DNA of 64,000 bases from Methylovirgula sp963708155 (GCA_963708155.1 OY970183.1:248001-312000), one strand, 5' to 3'. Positions 17,548 through 27,518 are shown, counted from the stretch's first letter. Translations and numbers: made by a program. The notes: generated from the sequence alone by a model not told the origin.

Positions 17548-18815
17548 TGGAAGAGCTTCGCATCGAACGCCTCGGCCAGCGCGGCGAGGGCATCGCCCGC
17601 ACCGCCAAAGGGCCGGTCTATGTGCCCTATGCGCTGGCGGGCGAAATCGTTCTTGCGGAGGTCGCGGGCGAACGCGGCCAGCTTATGGAAGTCCTCCGGC
17701 CAAGCCCCGACCGGATCGCGCCCTTCTGCCGCTATTACGGCGTTTGCGGCGGCTGCGCCGTCCAGACTCTCGCGCCAGGCGCTTATGCCGACTGGAAGCG
17801 CGGACTTCTGCTCGACGCCTTGCGCCATGCCGGACTTTTGCATCCCGCTCTGGTCGATCCGCTCGTCGATGCGCATGGCGACGGGCGCCGCCGGGCGACC
17901 TTTCACGCCCGTTTTGCGGCCCGTGGGCCGGCGAAGGTCGGCTTCATGCAGGCGCGGGCGCACGAGGTAATCGACCTCGACGCCTGCCCCATCCTCGCGC
18001 CGGCGATGCAGGCCGCGCCTGCCATCGCCCATAAGCTTGCAGCCGCGCTGGGCGCGGCGCGCAAGCCGCTCGACATTGCCATCACCGCCACGCTCACCGG
18101 TCTCGATGTTGATCTGCGCGGCCACGGCCCGCTCGACGCGCGGGAGACGCAGGCGCTGACCCGCGTTGCGGAGAACGAAGACCTCGCCCGCATCGCCAAT
18201 CACGGCGCCCGGGTCATCGAGCGCCGCACGCCGCTGCTGCGCATCGGCCGCGCCGAGGTCGCGCCACCGCCGGGCGCCTTTCTTCAGGCGACGCAGGCGG
18301 GCGAAGATGCGCTGGCCGAGAAGGTCTGCGCGGCACTCGAGGGCGCGCGCCGTATCGCCGATCTCTTCGCCGGTCTTGGCACCTTCAGCCTGCGCCTTGC
18401 CGAAAAGGCGCGCGTCCATGCCGCGGACAGCGAAAGCGCAGCGCTCGAAGCGCTGGCCAGAGCCGCCCGCGCGACGCCCGGCCTGCTGGATGTGACGGTC
18501 GAGACGCGCGATCTGTTCCTGCGTCCGCTCACGGTCGCGGAATTGAACGCCTTCGACGCCGTCGTTTTCGATCCGCCGCGGGCGGGCGCGGAGGCACAGG
18601 CGCGCACGCTCGCGGCCTCAACCGTGCCGCTCGTTGCCGCCGTCTCCTGCAATATCCAGAGCTTCTGCCGGGACGCGGCGCTGCTGACCGCCGGTGGCTA
18701 CGCGCTGGAGAGCATCACCCCCATCGACCAGTTCCGTTATTCGCCGCATCTTGAAATTATCGGCATCTTCCGCCGCGCCTCCAAAGCCCGTCGCCAGCGC
18801 CGTTTATTGGGGTGA
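17547..18815 (+). CDS. class I SAM-dependent RNA m5U methyltransferase (TrmA/RlmD-like)
   Basis: 422-residue protein of the RumA/TrmA family that methylates uridine C5 in rRNA or tRNA. A TRAM-like N-terminal segment (RIERLGQRGEGIA) is followed by the [4Fe-4S] cysteine cluster CRYYGVCGGCAVQT, the SAM motif IADLFAGLGTFSLRLA, motif IV FDPPRAGAEAQA, and the catalytic Cys in AAVSCNIQSFCRDA. Start ATG at 17547 overlaps the tlyA stop by one base. Which uridine is modified (23S or tRNA) cannot be read from the sequence. Confidence 0.9.
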   Translation: MEELRIERLGQRGEGIARTAKGPVYVPYALAGEIVLAEVAGERGQLMEVLRPSPDRIAPFCRYYGVCGGCAVQTLAPGAYADWKRGLLLDALRHAGLLHPALVDPLVDAHGDGRRRATFHARFAARGPAKVGFMQARAHEVIDLDACPILAPAMQAAPAIAHKLAAALGAARKPLDIAITATLTGLDVDLRGHGPLDARETQALTRVAENEDLARIANHGARVIERRTPLLRIGRAEVAPPPGAFLQATQAGEDALAEKVCAALEGARRIADLFAGLGTFSLRLAEKARVHAADSESAALEALARAARATPGLLDVTVETRDLFLRPLTVAELNAFDAVVFDPPRAGAEAQARTLAASTVPLVAAVSCNIQSFCRDAALLTAGGYALESITPIDQFRYSPHLEIIGIFRRASKARRQRRLLG

Positions 18816-18877
18816 GCACCGGAGCGCCGGGCTAATTGTCCGGTCGCGCGCGCGCCCGCTCTGCTTTAAAAGACCGC

Positions 18878-20311
18878 ATGAGCCGCGCTACGCCCTTGAT
18901 ACCGGCCGCGACGGACGACCTGCTGGCGGATCTCGCGGGCATCGTCGGCGCCGAACATGTGATTACCGATCCCGGCCTCATGGCCGGCTATCTGAACGAA
19001 CCGCGCAACCTCTATCACGGTCACGCCCGCTGCATCGTCCTGCCCGGTGCGACGGCGGAAGTCGCGCGCGTCGTGACGCTCTGCAGCGCCGCCAATATCA
19101 AGATCGTGCCCCAGGGGGGCAACACTGGGCTTGTCGGCGGCCAGACCCCATCCGAGCGCGGCGATGAAATCGTTCTTTCGCTCACGCGCATGAACCGGCT
19201 GCGCGAGATCGACACATTGTCGAACACGCTGACCGTCGAGGCCGGCATGACTTTGAAGGATGTGCGCGCGGCGGCCGAGTCAGCGGGACGCTATTTCCCG
19301 CTCGCGCTGAACGCGGCGCCCGCCTGCACCATCGGCGGCAATCTCGCCACCAACGCGGGCGGCTCCGCCGCCATCGCCTTCGGGGTGGCGCGCGATCTCG
19401 TTCTCGGCATCGAAGTCGTGCTCGCCGACGGGCGCGTGCTCAACGGCCTCTCAAAGCTGAAGAAGGACAACACTGGCTACGATCTGAAGAACCTTTTCAT
19501 CGGCTCGGAGGGTACGCTCGGCATCATCACCGCCGCCGTGCTGAAGCTCTTCCCCAAGCCGCACGCGACCGTCACCGCGCTGGTCGGCCTTGACGATCTC
19601 GACAAGGCGCTGAAGCTCCTCGGCCTGGCGCAGGAGAAGGTCAGCACGGAGCTCAAGACCTTCGAACTGCTGCCGCGCATCGCTTTCGATTTCGTGCTGA
19701 AGCATGATGCCGGCGCGGTCGATCCCTTGCCCGCGCCGCACCCCTTTTACGCACTGCTCGAATTCACGAGCCAGGGCATTGGCCTTGCGGAGCGTGTCGA
19801 TGAATTGCTCGACGCGGCGCGGGGACGCGAGATCATCGCCGAGGCGCGGACTGAGACAGCGCCGGCCTCGCGCAAAATTCTCTGGCATATCAGGCTGAAG
19901 ATTCCCGACGTGCAGGTGAATGAGGGCGGCTCGATCAAGCACGACATTTCGGTGCCGATCGCGGCTGTGCCCGCCTTCCTGCGCGAGGTCGAGGCAGCGG
20001 TGTCGGCGCGCATTCCCGGCGCGCGGCTCGTTGCCTTCGGCCATCTCGGCGACGGCAACATCCATTGCAATGTTTCGCAGCCTGTCGGCGCCGACAAAGC
20101 CGCGTTTCTGGCACGCTGGGACGAGGTCAATGCCTTGGTCCACGGCATCGTCGCGAAATATCACGGCTCGATTTCGGCCGAGCATGGCATCGGCCAGTTG
20201 AAGCGCGGGCTTCTTCCCGGCGTCAAAGACCCGGTTGCGCTCGATCTGATGCGCACGCTGAAAAAAACGCTTGATCCGAAGGATATTTTGAATCCCGGGA
20301 AGGTGCTTTAG
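18878..20311 (+). CDS. FAD-linked oxidase (D-2-hydroxyacid / D-2-hydroxyglutarate dehydrogenase-like)
   Basis: 477-residue flavoprotein of the VAO/PCMH type. The N-terminal FAD domain carries VPQGGNTGLVGGQTP and TIGGNLATNAGGSAAIAFG. The C-terminal FAD-oxidase domain carries VAFGHLGDGNIHCNVSQP and ISAEHGIGQLKR. These fit the GlcD/D-lactate/D-2-hydroxyglutarate dehydrogenase group, which oxidises 2-hydroxyacids and passes electrons to a flavoprotein or quinone. I start at the ATG at 18878. It converges on sua5, overlapping by 4 bases, a pairing common in Rhizobiales. Confidence 0.88.
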   Translation: MSRATPLIPAATDDLLADLAGIVGAEHVITDPGLMAGYLNEPRNLYHGHARCIVLPGATAEVARVVTLCSAANIKIVPQGGNTGLVGGQTPSERGDEIVLSLTRMNRLREIDTLSNTLTVEAGMTLKDVRAAAESAGRYFPLALNAAPACTIGGNLATNAGGSAAIAFGVARDLVLGIEVVLADGRVLNGLSKLKKDNTGYDLKNLFIGSEGTLGIITAAVLKLFPKPHATVTALVGLDDLDKALKLLGLAQEKVSTELKTFELLPRIAFDFVLKHDAGAVDPLPAPHPFYALLEFTSQGIGLAERVDELLDAARGREIIAEARTETAPASRKILWHIRLKIPDVQVNEGGSIKHDISVPIAAVPAFLREVEAAVSARIPGARLVAFGHLGDGNIHCNVSQPVGADKAAFLARWDEVNALVHGIVAKYHGSISAEHGIGQLKRGLLPGVKDPVALDLMRTLKKTLDPKDILNPGKVL

Positions 20312-21267
20312 CGCACTGCCGCGCGGCGCAAGCGATCGTTGATCGCTTCGCCCAATCCCTGCTCCGGAATGGGCGCGACGGCGATTGCTGCATGATGCGC
20401 GTCGAGAGCGCGCAGATAACCGAAAAGATGCGCCGCGGCCTCGGTGAGGTTGCCCTTAGGCGAGAGATCGAGGACATCGGCGCCGGGCGCAAAGCGGCCA
20501 CCGAAATCGAGCCCCGCCTCGCCCGCCTCCAGCTCGGTTGCGTCCAGCCGCAGCCGGGCGCGCGGCGCGTAGTGAGCCGCGAGCATGCCCGGCGCGCGGA
20601 TCGTGCCGTCGCTCGCCCCGGCGAGCTTTTCACCGAGCACGGCCTCGATCGCCGCGCGTGGCACACCCCCAGGCCGCAACAGCATCACCTCCCCGCCGAG
20701 ACAGGAAACGATCGTCAATTCAAGCCCGACCTCGACCGCGCCATCGATGATCGCATCGATCCGGCCGTCGAAGTCCTCCCGTACATGCGCCGCCGTCACC
20801 GCGCTGACGCGGCCGGAAGGATTGGCCGAGGGCGCCGCAAGCGGCACGCCGGCCTCAGCCAGCAGCTTCTGCGCGACGGGATGCGAGGGCACCCGCAGCG
20901 CGACGCTGTCGAGGCCGGCGCGCGCGAGATCGCAGACGGTCGCGCCGGGCGCCAGCGGCACGACGAGGGTCAGCGGCCCCGGCCAGAAGGCCGTCGCCAA
21001 TTTCGCTGCTGCGACTGAGAAAAGGCCCTGCTCTTCCGCCGCCGCGCGGTCCGGCACATGGGCGATCAGCGGATTGAACGACGGACGGCCCTTGGCGGCA
21101 TAGATTTTCGCGACGGCCTCATGCGAGGTCGCATCGGCGCCTAGCCCGAAGACCGTTTCCGTTGGGAAAGCCACGAGCCCGCCGGCGCGGAGAATTTTCG
21201 CCGCCGCGGCAATGCCAGCCGCATCGGCGCCAAGCATAAGGGTCGAAGCCAATTTTAAATCGTCCAA
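20308..21267 (-). CDS. L-threonylcarbamoyladenylate synthase (Sua5/TsaC)
   Basis: 319-residue Sua5-type protein that makes threonylcarbamoyl-AMP for the universal t6A37 tRNA modification. The YrdC domain (about residues 14-200) shows GLVAFPTETVFGLGADATSH, IYAAKGRPSFNPLIAHV and VPLAAPSANPSGRVSAV; the long C-terminal extension marks Sua5 rather than the shorter TsaC. Proteins of this kind act with TsaB/D/E, which are not in the window. Confidence 0.92.
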   Translation of the reverse strand: MDDLKLASTLMLGADAAGIAAAAKILRAGGLVAFPTETVFGLGADATSHEAVAKIYAAKGRPSFNPLIAHVPDRAAAEEQGLFSVAAAKLATAFWPGPLTLVVPLAPGATVCDLARAGLDSVALRVPSHPVAQKLLAEAGVPLAAPSANPSGRVSAVTAAHVREDFDGRIDAIIDGAVEVGLELTIVSCLGGEVMLLRPGGVPRAAIEAVLGEKLAGASDGTIRAPGMLAAHYAPRARLRLDATELEAGEAGLDFGGRFAPGADVLDLSPKGNLTEAAAHLFGYLRALDAHHAAIAVAPIPEQGLGEAINDRLRRAAVR

Positions 21268-21323
21268 TCCGGGGGCACTGTGGACGGACAGGTAAGGAAT
21301 TGCCTATGCGCGTCAAGCCGGAG

Positions 21324-21882
21324 CTAGGCGATGCGGCGGTTTATGCCGTAGATCAGGCGGTCGGCACGTTCCTGCTCGGTCTCCCGCTGGGTGCGGCGGC
21401 CATGATTGACGAGGTCGCTCGCGGTCAAGAGGATTTCGCGCAGGGCCTGGCCGACCCGCTCGCAAAGCTCGGACATCACCGGCGAGGACGTATCGCTATC
21501 CTTCTTGTACTGGCGCCGGATCGCAACAGCAGCACCGACCGCACGGCGATCCAGATCGGCAACGACAGAATTCAAAGTCCTTACGGAAGCTAAGGTCGAG
21601 CTTCTCATAAGCTTCGAGCGCCGAAACCCGCCCGGGCAGGATCGAGTTGGAAAAATAGGACTGATAGCTAACCGGCCGCCATTTCAAGATATCATCGATC
21701 AATTCCGGCATTGCCGGCAATTGTTCGATCAACATGACTATCTCGTTGAAAAGATTCAGATAATCATTGGCAAGTCCGGAAGCCGGATTGACGATGGCCT
21801 CGGCCCGGCGCTGGATATCCTCGAGCGACCCCTCAGCGGCCGAAGCGGCAGCTCCCATCTTTTTGAGCATATGATCGATCAT
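21324..21882 (-). CDS. conserved-looking hypothetical protein, frame broken near 21567
   Basis: Two adjacent minus-strand frames fit one protein. The upstream frame gives a soluble helical region (SLEDIQRRAEAIVNPASGLA, LEAYEKLDLSFRKDFE). The downstream frame continues with VVADLDRRAVGAAVAIRRQY to LIYGINRRIA. Dropping one T in the TTCTGTCG stretch restores FEFVVADLDRR and a protein of about 185 aa. I do not recognise the family; no signal peptide or membrane segment is seen. The start at 21882 is a guess; 21960 in the same frame is possible. It is divergent from the YihY gene. Confidence 0.6.
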
Positions 21883-22064
21883 ACTGACGCTCAATTCACG
21901 TTCATGCCAGTCTAACGGCCAGAAGGATAACAATCTGTTTCCGCACATCCTCTGACGCAAAGTTTTTTCGCCACGCGAGATGAGGGGATGTCGAGACCCA
22001 GACAGTCGCGCCGGTAATTTTCGGACGAAATACCCGATAAGAAGTAGGATATTCTTTCCACCTC

Positions 22065-22961
22065 ATGACAAAACTGGATCACATCGGAAATCATACGCTG
22101 CCCGCCAGCCGCTGGCCGGCGTTGAGCGCCGCTTTCGATCTGGTGCGCCGGGTCATACTTTCGGTCAGCCGCAACCGGCTTGTCGCCAATTCCGGCAGCG
22201 TCGCCTTCTTTGGGCTGATGGCCATTTTTCCGGCCATCGCGACGATCGTCTCGCTCTACGGCATGTTTGCCGACCCGCACGTGATCACGAGCCACCTCAA
22301 TCTCTTGAAGGATGTCTTCCCGCAAAGCGTGATCGGGCTCATCCGCGATCAGATCATGCGCGTGGCGGGCCGCAGCAACAGTGTGCAGAGCCTCACCTTC
22401 TTCATCAGCGTCGCGATCGCACTATGGAGCGCCAATTCCGGCATGTCAGCGCTCTTCGATGCGCTGAACGTTGTCTATGGCGAAAGGGAAAAGCGCAGTC
22501 TGCCGCTTTTCTATGCGACAACTCTTGCGGCGACTTTCGCCGCTCTTGTCTTCGTGGTTTTCGCGATCGCCGGCGTCGTCGTTTTGCCCGTCATCTGGAA
22601 TTTCGCCGGTTTCCATACCTCGCTCGACAAACTGCTCGGCTGGTTGCGCTGGCCCATCCTCTTCGTCGTCGACACGCTGGCGCTCGACATCATCTATCGC
22701 GTCGGGCCGAGCCGCTATGGCGCGAAATGGCGCTGGTTCACATGGGGCAGCGTGGCGGCGACTTTCGCTTGGCTGGGCGCCTCGCTGCTCTTCTCCTGGT
22801 ATGTCTCCGCCTTCGACAGCTACGATCGCGTCTACGGCTCGCTCGGCGCCGTCATCGGCTTCATGACCTGGATCTGGGTCTCGGTCCTGATCATCCTCGT
22901 CGGCGCGGCCCTCAATGTCGAGCTTGCCCGCCCGGCAGAGGCCGGAAAAGCCGCGGCCTGA
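22065..22961 (+). CDS. YihY/BrkB family membrane protein
   Basis: 298-residue inner-membrane protein with about six transmembrane segments. The family signature around SGSVAFFGLMAIFPAIATIVSL and WSANSGMSALFDALNVVYGE is clear, as is the C-terminal YDRVYGSLGAVIGFMTWIWV. YihY proteins were once called ribonuclease BN by mistake; the present function is uncertain, perhaps envelope or transport related. It lies just upstream of tRNA-Thr. Confidence 0.88.
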   Translation: MTKLDHIGNHTLPASRWPALSAAFDLVRRVILSVSRNRLVANSGSVAFFGLMAIFPAIATIVSLYGMFADPHVITSHLNLLKDVFPQSVIGLIRDQIMRVAGRSNSVQSLTFFISVAIALWSANSGMSALFDALNVVYGEREKRSLPLFYATTLAATFAALVFVVFAIAGVVVLPVIWNFAGFHTSLDKLLGWLRWPILFVVDTLALDIIYRVGPSRYGAKWRWFTWGSVAATFAWLGASLLFSWYVSAFDSYDRVYGSLGAVIGFMTWIWVSVLIILVGAALNVELARPAEAGKAAA

Positions 22962-23135
22962 TCGAGCGTCTTGCCTATCGCCGCCGCCTGTGCGACATAG
23001 CCCGCGCTTCGACCGTCAGACCCGCCGTCAGCGTATCCGGCGCAACCGGCCCGACGGATGTGATCCTGCGCGAAACCTTTTCATTCGCCGCAAGATCCTT
23101 TTCGGAAAATCCGCGATTTTCCGGGATCGTGCTTA

Positions 23136-23210
<75 letters not shown>

Positions 23211-23315
23211 TTATTCTCAAATGCTTGCAAAGAGAATCCGCTGACTGCCCGCGCTGTCATTTCGCGGCGCATCAATCGGGCGCCTCGCATCATCGTGGAA
23301 TCGTGAGAAAGATAG

Positions 23316-23516
23316 CTAGCCGCTTTTGGCCGCGCTCCAGCGCGCCGGCTCATATCGTCCCTGCCAATCCAGTTTATCGGCTGAAACCTTTTCCTCGGTT
23401 TCGGGGATGATCACGCCCCGACGCGCCTTTATGGCGTCGGCGGTTGCCTTGAATTTCGGGAAATCATACTCGGCCTTCTGATGGTTCCATCGTTTGAAGG
23501 CATGAACAATGATCAT
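23316..23516 (-). CDS. small hypothetical protein
   Basis: 66-residue basic protein with no signal or membrane segment. It has a plausible coding look: regular Lys/Glu/Trp content (HAFKRWNHQKAEYDFPKFK) and a good fit to local codon use. I do not recognise a family. It sits between tRNA-Thr and the cold-shock gene on the minus strand. Confidence 0.5.
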   Translation of the reverse strand: MIIVHAFKRWNHQKAEYDFPKFKATADAIKARRGVIIPETEEKVSADKLDWQGRYEPARWSAAKSG

Positions 23517-23641
23517 AAGGTATGAAGCCTCCGTGGTTGCCTCGACGCAGAGCAGACCGCCAGTACATCCGTGGTCGATCTAATTCTGCGAAGAGACATT
23601 CGGAACGCTTCGAAGATTCTCCGAAGCGTCCGAGGCCGAAA

Positions 23642-23854
23642 TTAGGCCAAAACCTTCAGATTGCTGGCGGACAGTTTGCCGCTCTTCTGATCGGAAGTCA
23701 GGTCGAATCCGACCTTCTGGCCTTCACGCAAATTGTTGATGCCGGCGCGCTCGAGGGCGCTGATATGGACAAAAGCATCCTTGCCGCCGTCATCCGGCGC
23801 AATGAACCCATAGCCCTTATCGGCATTGAACCATTTCACGGTTCCCGTCGTCAT
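23642..23854 (-). CDS. cold-shock domain protein (CspA family)
   Basis: 70-residue single-domain CSD protein that binds single-stranded RNA/DNA. RNP1 (KGYGFIAP) and RNP2 (DAFVHISAL) are intact, after the usual GTVKWFN opening. I start at the ATG at 23854, 7 codons downstream of an in-frame ATG at 23875, because it matches the family N terminus and has AAAGGG just upstream. About 200 bases of leader before the next upstream gene could form the long structured 5' UTR often seen in csp genes, but I could not verify that. Confidence 0.92.
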   Translation of the reverse strand: MTTGTVKWFNADKGYGFIAPDDGGKDAFVHISALERAGINNLREGQKVGFDLTSDQKSGKLSASNLKVLA

Positions 23855-24080
23855 GGGAAACCCTTTCGTAAACATAGATTAAGCACATCCGCGGGAAACC
23901 CGCAGAGCGTCGAATTCGCATTTTTCGGGAGAGAAGAATTCAGCACAGCACGCAATGAGGTGCGAGGCCAAGTCATCAGGCCGTCTATCGACTTTTTTAA
24001 CATAGGTCATTTGATCGGCATATGCAAGCCGAGCAAACTTGATCTTGGATTTATCGCGACGGCTTCGCGACAAATGCACC

Positions 24081-24371
24081 CTATTTCGTCAGCGGCTCGA
24101 TGGCGTCTCGCAGCGCAACCACGGCCGGTCCGTCGAAGTCCGCGAAAATCGCCAGAAATTCATCGAGCGATTTCTTCAGCTTCGCGGCGGGATTTCTGAC
24201 CTTCCACATGGAGGCCACCCATTCCTGCGACGTCTCCTTGCCGATGAGCTCTTCCGGATTCGCTTCTACAAATCGGAGCAATAGATCGGAGAGCGTTGTG
24301 ATGTTCTGAGTGTTACTTATCGCGGTTTCATGCTTTCCCCGCTGCGCCTCAGACATGGTCATGGGCTTCAT
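24081..24371 (-). CDS. hypothetical protein
   Basis: 96-residue soluble protein, helical and acidic in its C-terminal half (KLKKSLDEFLAIFADFDGPA). An in-frame ATG at 24362 is an alternative start; GAGAGGA lies between the two candidates. No family is recognised. It is upstream of the cold-shock gene on the same strand, with a gap of about 200 bases. Confidence 0.5.
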   Translation of the reverse strand: MKPMTMSEAQRGKHETAISNTQNITTLSDLLLRFVEANPEELIGKETSQEWVASMWKVRNPAAKLKKSLDEFLAIFADFDGPAVVALRDAIEPLTK

Positions 24372-24743
24372 TTCCTCTCAGGTGAGCGCTGGCGGAATAT
24401 ATTGAAAAACTTCCGAGCATGGCTCCCTTCACATCGGCGGAGCACTCTCTTCTATCGCTTGCTGCATAGCCCTCGGCGATGCTCAAGCCTGCGCCCTTTG
24501 ACGGCAAAAGTCCAATTACCGCTGGGCCTTAGTACTGTCCAGATGAGTCTGAATGGCGCATCGAGGATGAGAAAATCGGGTCGCGAAGGGACGAATTTTT
24601 GCTTTTCTCGACGCATTAGCACCAAGAAATCCGAGCTTGGAGGGGCATATCGAAATTCTACCGCTAAACGCTGCCAGCGGTTATCGCAAGAAAACGCCGC
24701 GAGGCTCCTCGCGGCGTTCGGATTACGGCCAGCGTCGTAAAGT
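24372..24743. other. intergenic region holding the porin terminator
   Basis: 372 bases with no convincing gene. The right part holds the terminator hairpin of the porin gene (24693-24718). The rest contains only short frames without ribosome sites or recognisable products. Confidence 0.5.
24686..24718 (-). terminator. intrinsic terminator of the Omp25-like porin gene
   Basis: A perfect 11-bp stem, AACGCCGCGAG/CTCGCGGCGTT (24693-24703 with 24708-24718), has a GCTC loop. Read on the minus strand it is followed by TTTTCTTG. It lies 26 bases beyond the porin stop codon. Confidence 0.85.
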
Positions 24744-25562
24744 TCAGTATTTCGCGGCCACCGGCGCGGGCGGCGCGAAGAAATCGAACTTGTAATTGAG
24801 GCCAGCGCGCACGGTCGAAAAGGTCGTGCGCGTTTGCATATTGTCGCCTGGCGAATAGATCGGTCCGCCATAGGACGCGTCGAGATAATAGTTTGGCGCG
24901 TTCAGGGAGCCGAGATCGGTATAGAGATATTCGGCTTTGAAGGTCAGGTTGTTGGTGATCGCATATTCGACGCCGGCGCCGGCGGTCCAGCCGACATGCG
25001 TTCCGGAGACGGAGCCCCCCGCCTGATCGCAACTGAAGGGACCGGTGGATACCCAGCAGCTGCCGCTGGTCGTCACATGCCCGTAGGCCACGCCGCCGGT
25101 CGCATAAGGCAGGAAATTGCCGAAGGCATAGCCGACGCGGGCGCGCGCAGTTCCCCACCAGTTCACGTTGGAACCGTCGTTCCAGCCGCCCTGGCCATTT
25201 GAGACATAGCTGTCGTAGGTGCCCTTCAGGGTCGAGCCTTGGAAATCCGCTTCGACGCCGAGCACGATGTTCGAGGCTGGGAATTCGTAATTGAAGCCGA
25301 TCTGGCCGCCGCCCGAGAAGCCCTTCGAGCTGGCATTGTTTTCGTCGCCGGTACCAAACGTTCCATAGCGATCGGTCGTGGTGAATTCACCCAGCGACCC
25401 GCCCGCGTTGATACCGACGTAGAACCCGGTCCAGCTGAACATGGGCGGCGGCGGCGGGATGTAAGCTGGCGCGCTCTTTACATCGGGAAGATCGGCAGCG
25501 AGGACCGGAATTGACATCGCAGACAGCAGAGCAGAAGCGACGAGCAGCTTGCGCATTGACAC
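24744..25562 (-). CDS. outer membrane beta-barrel protein (Omp25/porin-like)
   Basis: 272-residue outer-membrane protein of the small 8-strand barrel type common in Rhizobiales (Omp25/Omp31/RopB). A signal peptide (RKLLVASALLSAMSIPVLA) is followed by the usual Pro-rich start of the mature chain (YIPPPPPMFSWTGFYVGINAGG). Alternating strands such as GGGQIGFNYEFPAS and VGWTAGAGVEYAITNNLTFKAEY follow. The C terminus (GLNYKFDFFAPPAPVAAKY) is aromatic-rich as expected for barrel assembly. An intrinsic terminator follows. Confidence 0.9.
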   Translation of the reverse strand: MSMRKLLVASALLSAMSIPVLAADLPDVKSAPAYIPPPPPMFSWTGFYVGINAGGSLGEFTTTDRYGTFGTGDENNASSKGFSGGGQIGFNYEFPASNIVLGVEADFQGSTLKGTYDSYVSNGQGGWNDGSNVNWWGTARARVGYAFGNFLPYATGGVAYGHVTTSGSCWVSTGPFSCDQAGGSVSGTHVGWTAGAGVEYAITNNLTFKAEYLYTDLGSLNAPNYYLDASYGGPIYSPGDNMQTRTTFSTVRAGLNYKFDFFAPPAPVAAKY

Positions 25563-25934
25563 ACCTCCCGAGCAAAATAATTGTCACGATCCTTTACGTC
25601 ATCTCGCTATTGATCTCCTGTAGTGAATCCATGACTTGTGGGAGAATGATTCGACAGGGTGTTACATTTTTGGCACTTATCCCGCCAGCTAAAGCAAGTT
25701 GAAAATATTGAGTTTTTCGCGATGACGGCGCGCTCGTTTGGCCATACAAATCGATGTGATCGGCGCTCTCTGCATTGCCGCTTCCGGCTGCAATTTTGCC
25801 GAGAATTTGGCGGCGTGCTGGTTTTTAGGCATTCGTTGTCGAACTTGTAGTCGCGCATCTGCAGATGCGGGGAATCTGAGGAGTTCCGTTCGCTGTAACC
25901 ATCTCTCTTCAAGGCGATCCTTCGATGGCCGCGA
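25563..25934. other. divergent intergenic region between two outer-membrane-type genes
   Basis: 372 bases. An A/T-rich stretch (25600-25720) includes TTGAAAATATTG and ATGACTTGTGGGAGAATG, which may contain promoters for the porin (minus) and the barrel gene (plus). No stable RNA could be recognised. Confidence 0.35.
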
Positions 25935-26796
25935 ATGCGCAGGGGAAACTTCAATCTGCATATCGGCCTTGCTGCGCTGGGCTTGCTTTGGTTTTTGGCG
26001 CCCGCGGCTGCCGATCCGCAGTCGCCGCCTGCAGACTCCGGGGCTACGGATCAAGCCGACGATTACAATGAAGGCGATTTCACGCGGCCCGAGCGAAGTG
26101 CGACGCTGCGCCTCGAGTTCCGGCCATCATCGACGCCGACAAGCACGACCGACCGCGGCAACGAGATTTTACAATATAATTCGAAGCTGGATTTGAACGA
26201 CGCCTGGAAGCTTGGAATGCAGCTTCAGGTGCCGTTTGTCGAAAAGAGCACAGAGACTTTCGGCCAGCCTGGAACCGAAAACGCCTCTGGGCTTGGCGAT
26301 GCGCTCTTTCAGGCCGCCTTGATCCGCACATTGAGCGAGCGCTGGGCTTATGGAATCGGCGCGCGGCTTGTCGCGCCGCCGATCTCGGAGAATCTGGGCA
26401 CCGACCGCTGGCAGATCATGCCGGCCGCCGGCATCAGATATTCGTTCCTGGAAGCGGGTCCCGACACATACTTTGTGCCCGTCGTGCGCTATGCGATCAG
26501 CTTTGGCGGCAGCCCGACGGCGCGGACCATTCGCGAGCCCCAGATCGCGCCGACCTCTGAATATCGGCTTGCCGGACCGCTGGTTTTTCACCCTCTATCC
26601 GAGCAACGACATCCGGATCAATTTCGGCACGCCGGTTTCGGGACAGACCGGGCGTCTCTTTCTGCCCTTCGACGCAGCAATCGGCAAGAAATTCCTCGAT
26701 GATCTCATCGTCTCGCTCGAGGGCAGCGTGCCGATCATCAAGGATTATCCCGTCTATAATTTCAAAACCGAATTGAAGGTCACGTGGCAATTTTAG
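25935..26796 (+). CDS. predicted outer membrane/exported beta-rich protein, frame broken near 26560
   Basis: A signal peptide (HIGLAALGLLWFLAPAAA) is followed by a beta-rich chain with alternating polar and hydrophobic strands and an aromatic C terminus (KTELKVTWQF), as in outer-membrane barrels. The upstream frame ends in nonsense after REPQIAPT, while the next frame continues as LNIGLPDRWFFTLYPSND. Removing one T around 26558-26563 joins them into about 286 aa. The family could be a porin-like or 'transporter' barrel; I cannot name it. It is divergent from the Omp25-like gene. Confidence 0.6.
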
Positions 26797-26933
26797 GCTT
26801 CCCGCTTGGCTCCGTCCCCAAACCCGCCGAATTGATGCCATCGGCTTCCACCGGATGGGCAGACCTGGCCCACCCTTGCGATGTTCGCCTCGGGGCTCTA
26901 TGATGCGCCCTTGATCAAGCCAGAACGGACCCC

Positions 26934-27119
26934 ATGCACTTCGATTTGACCCCTTCGCGCGACGACAAGGTGGAATTTCCCCCCACGGCTGAGGGATATC
27001 TGCGCCGCGTCGTCTTCTTCGCGGGCGCGGCGGTGGCGACGCTCTGCGGTCTGGCGATTGCTGCCTCCCTGGTCGTGGCCCTCGTTTCGGTGGGCGCCAA
27101 ACTGCTGCACCTGCGCTAG
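26934..27119 (+). CDS. small single-span membrane protein
   Basis: 61-residue protein with a polar N terminus and one long hydrophobic segment (VVFFAGAAVATLCGLAIAAS), then LLHLR. Likely anchored in the inner membrane. It is too short for family assignment. The next small genes lie on the same strand at 27222 and 27519. Confidence 0.5.
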   Translation: MHFDLTPSRDDKVEFPPTAEGYLRRVVFFAGAAVATLCGLAIAASLVVALVSVGAKLLHLR

Positions 27120-27221
27120 CCGCCGCCGCCCGGGCCTGCCGCCCTTCGGCATTAAGACTTTTTCGGCATTTACAATGTCCGGCGGCGCGTTAGCATCGGC
27201 TCGTTCACAGGAGCGTGAGCC

Positions 27222-27467
27222 ATGCCAACGCCTTCCAGCCCCCTGACCTCGGAAAAAAGCCTCGCCATCGTCGGCAGCGCCGTCCTTTTCGCTTTGCTCG
27301 ACAAGCTCGCGGAGAAAGGCGTGCTCGAACGCAGCGAAATCCAGGACGTGCTCAAGACCGCCAAGGGCTGCGTCAACGCGCGCTATAATTCCTTTTGCGG
27401 ACCTGAGGCGATCGAACTGATGCGATCGCTCTGCCAGCGCTTCGGCAAAGTGAAGGAAGAATGTTGA
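27222..27467 (+). CDS. hypothetical protein
   Basis: 81-residue soluble protein, mainly helical (SAVLFALLDKLAEKGVLERS), with three cysteines, two of them flanking a middle segment (AKGCVNARYNSFCGPEAI). A GGAGCGTGAGCC stretch precedes the ATG. No known family is recognised. It may be cotranscribed with the following membrane-protein gene, 51 bases downstream. Confidence 0.5.
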   Translation: MPTPSSPLTSEKSLAIVGSAVLFALLDKLAEKGVLERSEIQDVLKTAKGCVNARYNSFCGPEAIELMRSLCQRFGKVKEEC

Positions 27468-27518
27468 GGCGCGATACGCGCGACACGGCACATCATGCTT
27501 CGACGCAGGGAGGAACTC

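Noticed and set aside
25672..25690. Possible sigma54 promoter (TTGGCACTTATCCCGCC)
   Set aside because: The -12 element TTGC is missing at the required distance, so it does not fit the consensus.
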